A DNA stretch of 64,000 nt, taken from NCBI GenBank assembly GCA_016717105.1, contig JADKGF010000003.1:62001-126000 (forward strand), written 5' to 3'. A program made the position numbers and the translations under genes. The DNA comes from Saprospiraceae bacterium (lineage in GTDB: Bacteria > Bacteroidota > Bacteroidia > Chitinophagales > Saprospiraceae). Positions 58,282 through 64,000 of this stretch are shown here, piece by piece. Each line of letters begins with the position of its first letter. Positions within the stretch are counted from its first letter, which is position 1. Below the pieces are notes generated by a model. It saw only the letters and a program-made list of their open reading frames with translations. It did no database searches and was not told where the DNA came from.

Positions 58282-59037
58282 TCATATCAAGAATGAAATT
58301 TCTCTAAAATCAAAGTGCTTTACTGTATCATTTGAAATAATCAAAAGTTTTCCTGAATCATCAATGCCATTGATGATGCCATGTATAATGCTATCGTCGA
58401 GCAACTTGTAGTCGGCAGGAATCCCAAATCTATACATAGCATTCAAATAAAGCTCCTTTAAGTAATTATAATGCAATCCCTTCATTTTTAAATAATAATA
58501 CTCAAGTCTAGAAGAAAGTTGAAGTCTTATTGATTCACATTCGAAATTTGCACCTTTTAGTTGGAATAATGAAGTTGGATTTGGCAAGATTTCTGGAAAA
58601 CTATTTTCATTTACATTGATACCTATGCCAATCACATGCGCGTATTTCATAACTTCGAGCAGTGATTGGACCAAAATGCCAGCAATTTTCTTATCGTTTA
58701 CATAAATATCATTAGGCCATTTTATTTTTACATCAGTGGTATATTGACAAATCACATCATATACAGCTAACGAAGCGACAATATTGAGCAGAAACTGATC
58801 AGTGACTTTGATGAATTTTGGATAAAAGATATAAGATATTAATAGGTTTTTGCCCTGACTACTATGCCAATACCTGCCAATTTGTCCGCGTCCGGCTGTC
58901 TGATAGTCAGAAAAAATACAAGTTCCTTCTTGTGGATTGGTTTTTGATAACAAATCTAAAGCATGAGCATTAGTCGAATCGACCTCGGGAAGAAAGATGG
59001 CATTTTTGCCAGTGAAGAGCGTTTCAGGTACATTCAT
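58282..59037 (-). CDS. birA: Biotin--[acetyl-CoA-carboxylase] ligase
   Basis: The 251-residue protein has the catalytic BPL/LplA fold with the biotinyl-AMP loop GRGQIGRYWHSSQGKNL and the KIKWPNDIYVNDKKIAGILV segment. The final 50 residues form the small C-terminal SH3-like domain. No N-terminal helix-turn-helix is present, so it is an enzyme only and not the E. coli-type repressor. It attaches biotin to the BCCP subunit of acetyl-CoA carboxylase. It is divergent from rsfS with 51 bases between starts. Confidence 0.94.
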   Translation of the reverse strand: MNVPETLFTGKNAIFLPEVDSTNAHALDLLSKTNPQEGTCIFSDYQTAGRGQIGRYWHSSQGKNLLISYIFYPKFIKVTDQFLLNIVASLAVYDVICQYTTDVKIKWPNDIYVNDKKIAGILVQSLLEVMKYAHVIGIGINVNENSFPEILPNPTSLFQLKGANFECESIRLQLSSRLEYYYLKMKGLHYNYLKELYLNAMYRFGIPADYKLLDDSIIHGIINGIDDSGKLLIISNDTVKHFDFREISFLI

Positions 59038-59088
59038 TAGGTTGTTTTTATTATATTTGCGGCGTAATATTAATTCAAAATTAAGATA

Positions 59089-59474
59089 TTGAGAAAAAAA
59101 AGTATTTCTACATTACCGGTCAATGGTGACAGCGATTTGAATCACTGGATAATTGATGCTATACAGGACATAAAAGGTAAAAATATAGTAAAGTTGGATC
59201 TGAGGTCGTTGGACGATGCTCCGGCTGACTATTTTATTGTATGCGAAGGCGATTCTTCCACGCAGGTGAAGGCCATTTCTGACAATATCGGGAGGAAATT
59301 GAGGGATAAATTGGGCATCCATCCCAATCACACTGAGGGTATGGATGGTGCAAAATGGATACTTGTGGACTTTTTGACACTGTGGTTCATGTATTCTATC
59401 CTGAGACTCGAGCATTTTACGAAATCGAAGATCTGTGGAGTGATGCCAAATTTACACAATACGAAAACATATAG
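59089..59474 (+). pseudogene. rsfS: Ribosomal silencing factor RsfS, one-base frameshift
   Basis: The N-terminal 85 residues are RsfS (SLDDAPADYFIVCEGDSST; HTEGMDGAKWILVDF). The sequenced frame then runs into an unrelated tail ending at 59481. Adding one T to the T-run at about 59370 gives DFFDTVVHVFYPETRAFY, ELEDLW-type end and a TAG at 59472-59474, the normal C-terminus. RsfS binds ribosomal protein L14 and blocks subunit joining when nutrients are short. The gene is widely conserved and sits next to ftsH as is usual. A missing base in a homopolymer here is more likely sequencing error than true loss. The start is TTG. Confidence 0.85.
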
Positions 59475-59535
59475 TTTGTAGCCTATAAAACTACTTAATA
59501 CTAATTCTGTTATATAAGAATCATAATTATTTTAA

Positions 59536-61476
59536 ATGGATAATAATCAGGAAAATAATAATCAGGGCAATAAAAATGGCCCTAATAAATTCAATATCAA
59601 TTCTTACTGGATCTATGGTTTGATCATTCTCGGCATTTTTGCAGTCAATGTTTTTGTATCTATGAACTCACAAGTAGAGAATGTAGATATCAATGCTTTT
59701 GAAGAAATGGTCAAAAGAGGTGAAGTTGACAAAATTGAAATCATCAACGAGAAACTGGTCAATGTGTTTGTTAGAAAAGAGGTCATTGACGCCAAGTATC
59801 CAAAACTGAAAGAAAGTCAGTTATATGGTTTAAATCCGCATTTCAAATTTACTATTGGTGACATAGGCAATTTCGAAAATAAATTAGATGATTTGAAAGC
59901 AGATGGATTTCCTGTGAAATATGCCATGAAAACCGAATCTAATTATATTGGTCAGATTATCAATTGGTTGCTACCGTTTTTGTTGTTGATTGGTTTATGG
60001 CTTTTCATCATGAGACGAGTTAGTGGAGGCGCTGGTGGTGCAGGTGGACAGTTATTTAATATCGGCAAATCCAAAGCTACGCTTTTTGACCAAAACGCTA
60101 AAGTCAATATCACCTTTGCAGATGTAGCTGGGCTCAATGAAGCTAAGGTAGAAGTGATGGAAGTGGTTGATTTCCTTAAAAATCCAAAGAAATATACATC
60201 ATTGGGTGGTAAGATACCAAAAGGTGTCTTGCTTGTCGGCCCTCCAGGTACTGGTAAGACGTTGCTTGCCAAAGCCGTAGCTGGTGAAGCAGGTGTGCCA
60301 TTCTTTTCTATTTCAGGTTCTGATTTCGTGGAGATGTTTGTGGGTGTAGGTGCTTCGCGGGTGCGAGATTTATTTAAGCAAGCAAGAGAAAAAGCTCCTT
60401 GTATTGTTTTCATTGATGAGATCGACGCCATAGGTAGAGCTAGAGGTAGAAACGCAATCCAAGGTGGCAATGACGAAAGAGAAAATACACTCAATCAATT
60501 GCTAGTAGAGATGGATGGATTCAGTACAGATAAAGGTGTCATCATGATGGCAGCGACCAATAGACCTGATATTCTAGACTCAGCCTTGATGAGACCGGGT
60601 AGATTTGACAGACAAATCGGGATAGATCCGCCTGACATTACAGGTAGAGAAGAGATCTTTAAGGTACATCTTCGGTCTATTAAAGTAGCACCTGATGTCC
60701 AACCAGCTGTTTTATCTGAAATGACACCAGGATTTGCTGGCGCAGATATTGCGAATATATGTAATGAAGCGGCATTGATTGCAGCCAGAAGAAATAAAAC
60801 AGAAGTGGATCTTGATGATTTTAATTATGCCTTGGATCGGGTTATCGGTGGATTGGAAAAGAAAAACAAGCTTATATCTCCCAAAGAAAAAGAAATTATC
60901 GCTTTTCACGAAGCAGGACACGCCATATGTGGTTGGTTTTTAGAGCATGCCAGTCCATTGGTAAAGGTGACCATCGTACCTCGTGGTATGGGCACATTGG
61001 GCTACGCACAGTATCTTCCCAAAGAAGAATATATCATTCGTACAGAACAATTATTAGATAGGATGTGTATGACACTAGGCGGTAGAGCTGCTGAAAGGAT
61101 CGTGTTTGACAAAATATCTACAGGTGCACAAAATGACCTTGATCAAGTAACTAAGATGGCTTACGGCATGGTCACAGTGTATGGTATGAACAAAAATGTA
61201 GGCAATGTTTCATTTTATGCAATGTCACAAGATCAGTTTAATAAGCCATATTCTAATGAAACCGCTAGATTGATTGATGATGAAGTCAGAGGGCTGATAG
61301 AAGCACAATATATGCGTGCTCAGACACTTTTGACAGAAAAGAGGGAAGAGCTAAATTTATTGGCAAATACATTATTGGAGAAAGAAGTTTTGTTGAAATC
61401 AGATGTAGAGCGGCTTATAGGACCGAGACCTATGCCTATTGACGAATTGGCAATAAAAAATATCGCTTTGAGCTGA
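59536..61476 (+). CDS. ftsH: ATP-dependent zinc metalloprotease FtsH
   Basis: The 646-residue protein has two membrane segments (about 28-45 and 138-157) around a small periplasmic domain. The AAA module has Walker A GPPGTGKT (235-242), Walker B IVFIDEIDAIG and the second region of homology with MRPGRFDRQIG. The M41 protease has the zinc site HEAGH at 458-462. A GGAGGAGGQ linker precedes the AAA domain. FtsH degrades misassembled membrane proteins and short-lived regulators as a hexamer. The frame is intact and ends before a strong terminator at 61497-61536. Confidence 0.98.
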   Translation: MDNNQENNNQGNKNGPNKFNINSYWIYGLIILGIFAVNVFVSMNSQVENVDINAFEEMVKRGEVDKIEIINEKLVNVFVRKEVIDAKYPKLKESQLYGLNPHFKFTIGDIGNFENKLDDLKADGFPVKYAMKTESNYIGQIINWLLPFLLLIGLWLFIMRRVSGGAGGAGGQLFNIGKSKATLFDQNAKVNITFADVAGLNEAKVEVMEVVDFLKNPKKYTSLGGKIPKGVLLVGPPGTGKTLLAKAVAGEAGVPFFSISGSDFVEMFVGVGASRVRDLFKQAREKAPCIVFIDEIDAIGRARGRNAIQGGNDERENTLNQLLVEMDGFSTDKGVIMMAATNRPDILDSALMRPGRFDRQIGIDPPDITGREEIFKVHLRSIKVAPDVQPAVLSEMTPGFAGADIANICNEAALIAARRNKTEVDLDDFNYALDRVIGGLEKKNKLISPKEKEIIAFHEAGHAICGWFLEHASPLVKVTIVPRGMGTLGYAQYLPKEEYIIRTEQLLDRMCMTLGGRAAERIVFDKISTGAQNDLDQVTKMAYGMVTVYGMNKNVGNVSFYAMSQDQFNKPYSNETARLIDDEVRGLIEAQYMRAQTLLTEKREELNLLANTLLEKEVLLKSDVERLIGPRPMPIDELAIKNIALS

Positions 61477-61496
61477 GATTTAGCGTAATATAGTAT

Positions 61497-61536
61497 AAAA
61501 AAGGGCATAAGATCATAGGTTTTATGCCCTTTTTTT
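61497..61536 (+). terminator. Rho-independent terminator of ftsH
   Basis: aaaaaagggcataa and ttatgccctttttt form a perfect 14-bp stem with a loop of 11 bases and a T-run, 20 bases after the ftsH stop. Confidence 0.88.
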
Positions 61537-61584
61537 ATTTGTCATGATACTATTAGAATTATCCCAAAAACTTGTATTTATCTT

Positions 61585-61613
61585 TTGAATCTAAAACTTA
61601 ATTTATACCTTTA
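61585..61613 (+). promoter_or_regulatory. Candidate promoter of the GT39-like gene
   Basis: TTG (61585-61587) and TACCTTTA (61606-61613), one mismatch from the -7 consensus, are 18 bases apart and lie 23 bases before the ATG. Confidence 0.4.
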
Positions 61614-61636
61614 CAAAATAAATACACAATCGGCTA

Positions 61637-63328
61637 ATGAATAAAAAAATAAAGGCTGGTATGCGCAATATCCAGACTACCGAAACGACCCTTACGACCA
61701 AAGAAGAAGGTATTAAACCCGTTTTTTCAAACTTAATTTTGTACGTTTTATTGGCTATAATTATAGCTGTGTATGCCTTTATTAGATTTCGAATGAAAGA
61801 TGTGCCATTAGAAAGGGATGAAGGTAGTTATGCATATATTGGTCAATTGTTATTGGATGGAAAAATCCCTTATGTTGATTTTTATGAGATGAAATTGCCG
61901 GCATTATATTATCTATATGCATTGATTGTCAAGCTTACTGGAGCAAGCGCAAGTGGACTCCATATCGGTATGATGTTGATTTGTCTTTTAACTTCTGTTT
62001 TGGTGTATTATACAACCAAAAATTTATTCAGGCACGAAGCTGCTATTGTGGGTGCATTGGCATATAGTGCTTTTTCACTCTCATTTTATTTTTTTGGGTT
62101 TACAGCCCAAGCAGAACACCTGGTCAATTTTCAAATAATACTGGCCTATTTTTTCCTATCTAGGGCATATCTTGATGACAAGTGGTACTGGTGGTTGCTG
62201 GCTGGTTTAGTATTTTCGAATGCCGTATTTACAAAACAAGCTGGCGCAACATTTGCCTTGGGTTATTTATTGATCATGGCTATGGCAGTGAAAAAAAATC
62301 ATGACAATGACTACCTGAAAAATGCAATGCAACCCATATTGTATTCTGCCATTGGTAGCATGATTGTGGTAGGATTTTGGGTCGGCTTGATGTATGCTTA
62401 TGGTGTACTCGATGAAATGATATTTTGGGTAATGGACTTTCCGAAAGGATATACACAATTATTTACTTGGGATACCAGGAAGGAAATCTTTTATGATAAT
62501 TTATCTACCATATTTTCTAATTATCCACTTTTATGGATCATGGGATTTGTCGGTCTAATTTTTGGTATCATCAAATCACAGACAAGGTTGGCAGCAGTTT
62601 TTGCAGTATCATTGATAATAAGTGCCATTATAAGTGTGATGCCGGGATATTATTTTTATCCACATTATTGGCTGTTCTTTTCTATTCCAATAGCATTTGT
62701 TGCTTCATTTGGGATGTCTATGTTGCTCGATTTGATCAAAAATGGGAAGACTACAGTTTTGACGATCGGTATTACCATAATGTCTGTTATAATTATTTTT
62801 GCCAGCGATCTTGCAAAGAACAAAAAATATTATTTTTCTAATAAAGTTGATAAAATTTCGAAAAATGCCTATGGTATAAATCCATTTGTGGAATGTAAAG
62901 AAATAGCCGAATATCTTGCCAAAAAATCAAAAAAAGGTGATGAACTGGTAGTGATGGGTTCGGAGCCACAGATTAATTTTTACACAGGAATGCGCTCACC
63001 CACAAGGCATTTTTTTATGGGATTCCTTACCAAAGGGCGAATAGAAGAAGCGGAATGGACTGCGGAAGCAAAAAAAGATATAGAGACGAAGAAGCCTCGG
63101 TTTTTTGTTCATGTTACCCATCCATTCTCATGGGCATATGTTGATGGTGTAAAGACGGATTTGTTTGATTGGAGCATTGCACATGCCAGAGAAAATTATG
63201 ACCTGGTAGGCATCGCCGACCTCAAGAGTACGGGGACAATTTATGCTTGGGATGATCAAGTCAATAATTATCCTCCTGCAAATCCAGGAGATATGAGGAT
63301 TTTTGTCTTCGAACGCAAAAAGCAATAA
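61637..63328 (+). CDS. GT39-like integral membrane glycosyltransferase
   Basis: The 563-residue protein has about 11 membrane segments. After the first helix comes PLERDEGSYAYIGQLLLDG, the acidic catalytic region of GT-C fold enzymes related to protein O-mannosyltransferases and ArnT. A soluble C-terminal domain (residues about 430-563) ends in RIFVFERKKQ. GT-C enzymes use polyprenyl-phosphate sugars and act on the periplasmic side. The DegT-type aminotransferase gene starts 2 bases later, so the two probably belong to a surface-polysaccharide or glycan operon. Confidence 0.83.
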   Translation: MNKKIKAGMRNIQTTETTLTTKEEGIKPVFSNLILYVLLAIIIAVYAFIRFRMKDVPLERDEGSYAYIGQLLLDGKIPYVDFYEMKLPALYYLYALIVKLTGASASGLHIGMMLICLLTSVLVYYTTKNLFRHEAAIVGALAYSAFSLSFYFFGFTAQAEHLVNFQIILAYFFLSRAYLDDKWYWWLLAGLVFSNAVFTKQAGATFALGYLLIMAMAVKKNHDNDYLKNAMQPILYSAIGSMIVVGFWVGLMYAYGVLDEMIFWVMDFPKGYTQLFTWDTRKEIFYDNLSTIFSNYPLLWIMGFVGLIFGIIKSQTRLAAVFAVSLIISAIISVMPGYYFYPHYWLFFSIPIAFVASFGMSMLLDLIKNGKTTVLTIGITIMSVIIIFASDLAKNKKYYFSNKVDKISKNAYGINPFVECKEIAEYLAKKSKKGDELVVMGSEPQINFYTGMRSPTRHFFMGFLTKGRIEEAEWTAEAKKDIETKKPRFFVHVTHPFSWAYVDGVKTDLFDWSIAHARENYDLVGIADLKSTGTIYAWDDQVNNYPPANPGDMRIFVFERKKQ

Positions 63329-63329
63329 T

Positions 63330-64000
63330 ATGCAGGTACCATTTGTAAATTTTGGGCCAGTGGTTAGTGAAGTAAAAAGTGCTTGTCATGATGTGTTAAA
63401 TGAGTTTTTAGAGCACGGACATTTTGTATTAGGACAGATGACTACCGAATTTGAGCATTCGTATGCTGCATTTTGTGGTACCAAGTATTGTGTTGGTGTG
63501 AGCAATGGTTTGGATGCATTGTGCTTATCACTTAAAGCGATTGGTATCGGGCAAGGTGACGAAGTGATCGTACCATCCAATACATATATTGCCACTATTT
63601 TGGCCATCATCCATGCCAATGCTAAACCTGTGTTGTGCGAACCGGATGCTCTAACTTATAATATAGATCCACAAAAAATTGAACCACTTATCACAGCAAA
63701 GACAAAAGCGATCATGCCTGTACATTTGTATGGACAAGCCTGTGAAATGGAATCAATAATGCGTATAGCTATAGAATACAATTTGGCGGTAATAGAAGAT
63801 AATGCACAAGCGCAAGGTGCTACCTATGATGGGAAGCATTGTGGTAGTTTCGGGATAATCAATGCCACTAGTTTCTATCCAACCAAAAACATAGGTGCAT
63901 TTGGAGAAGCGGGAGCGATCACCACTGATCATGAGGAAATCTATAAAAAGGCAAAAATTATTAGAAATTATGGTTCAGAAAAGCGATATCATAACGAATT
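63330..64000 (+). CDS. DegT/DnrJ/EryC1/StrS sugar aminotransferase, N-terminal part (partial)
   Basis: The frame opens at ATG 63330, 2 bases after the glycosyltransferase stop, and runs off the window. The 223 residues include VSNGLDALCLSLKAIGIG, the VEDNAQAQGA-type cofactor site (VIEDNAQAQGATYDG) and the PLP-binding lysine in YPTKNIGAFGEAG. These enzymes aminate nucleotide-linked keto-sugars, for example in making amino-deoxysugars for surface glycans. The exact sugar cannot be told without the C-terminus and neighbours. Confidence 0.9.
   Translation, partial: MQVPFVNFGPVVSEVKSACHDVLNEFLEHGHFVLGQMTTEFEHSYAAFCGTKYCVGVSNGLDALCLSLKAIGIGQGDEVIVPSNTYIATILAIIHANAKPVLCEPDALTYNIDPQKIEPLITAKTKAIMPVHLYGQACEMESIMRIAIEYNLAVIEDNAQAQGATYDGKHCGSFGIINATSFYPTKNIGAFGEAGAITTDHEEIYKKAKIIRNYGSEKRYHNE

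Noticed and set aside
59952..60494. 180-residue minus-strand frame opposite ftsH
   Set aside because: Ser/Pro-rich shadow of the AAA domain and linker, with no independent support.

Overview
The window looks like a chromosomal segment of a Bacteroidota, most likely a Saprospiria-type lineage (the rank is inference). The support is low G+C, start codons without Shine-Dalgarno sequences, TAnnTTTG promoter boxes, many proteins with C-terminal type IX secretion (T9SS) sorting domains, a SusC/FecA-style TonB receptor with a carboxypeptidase-regulatory N-terminus, DUF4369/TlpA lipoproteins and the local gene content.

Layout. 1-11 kb is core: the end of rpoB, complete rpoC with a strong terminator, a TlpA-like thioredoxin, tyrS, a LolC/FtsX-type permease followed by a HExxH protein, and a small minus-strand operon (VOC, membrane protein, TfoX-N, DUF1761). 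11-16 kb holds a lipoprotein, a frame-broken TonB receptor, hicB with a decayed hicA, and a secreted pappalysin-like metalloprotease. 16.2-23.1 kb is one efflux operon (TetR, TolC, HlyD, two ABC ATPases, two ABC-2 permeases). It resembles the enterobacterial cecR/ybhGFSR system, is visibly richer in G+C than its flanks and carries about five frame breaks. 24.5-35.3 kb is a tandem leucine-rich-repeat (LRR) island: three related T9SS-type genes and a fourth LRR gene, all full of frameshifts. The first is split by an IS4-type insertion sequence whose exact ends I can define. 35-48 kb is mixed: an alpha/beta hydrolase, a giant Saprospiria-type surface protein, a broken GDPD-GH16 locus, a class V aminotransferase, DUF1835, a DapA-like/KGSADH catabolic pair, a T9SS protein with two heme motifs, and mscL. 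48-55.8 kb has aconitase and two copies of a T9SS cargo gene, each downstream of the same 173-nt leader. 56-64 kb is a MauG-type peroxidase, HupE/UreJ, birA, rsfS, ftsH, a GT39-like glycosyltransferase and the start of a DegT-type sugar aminotransferase.

Frame breaks are the main caution. Where I could reconstruct the intended frame, almost all are single missing bases in short homopolymers. One is in rsfS, which is rarely lost. Some of this decay may therefore be sequencing or assembly error. The LRR island is much more heavily damaged than the rest, and the GDPD gene has lost an internal block that homopolymer error cannot explain.

No CRISPR array, rRNA or tRNA was recognised. I found no clear candidate for a wholly new biological system. 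The best leads are the LRR island with its precisely bounded IS, the duplicated leader plus T9SS cargo, the GDPD-GH16 composite and the asymmetric ATPase pair.
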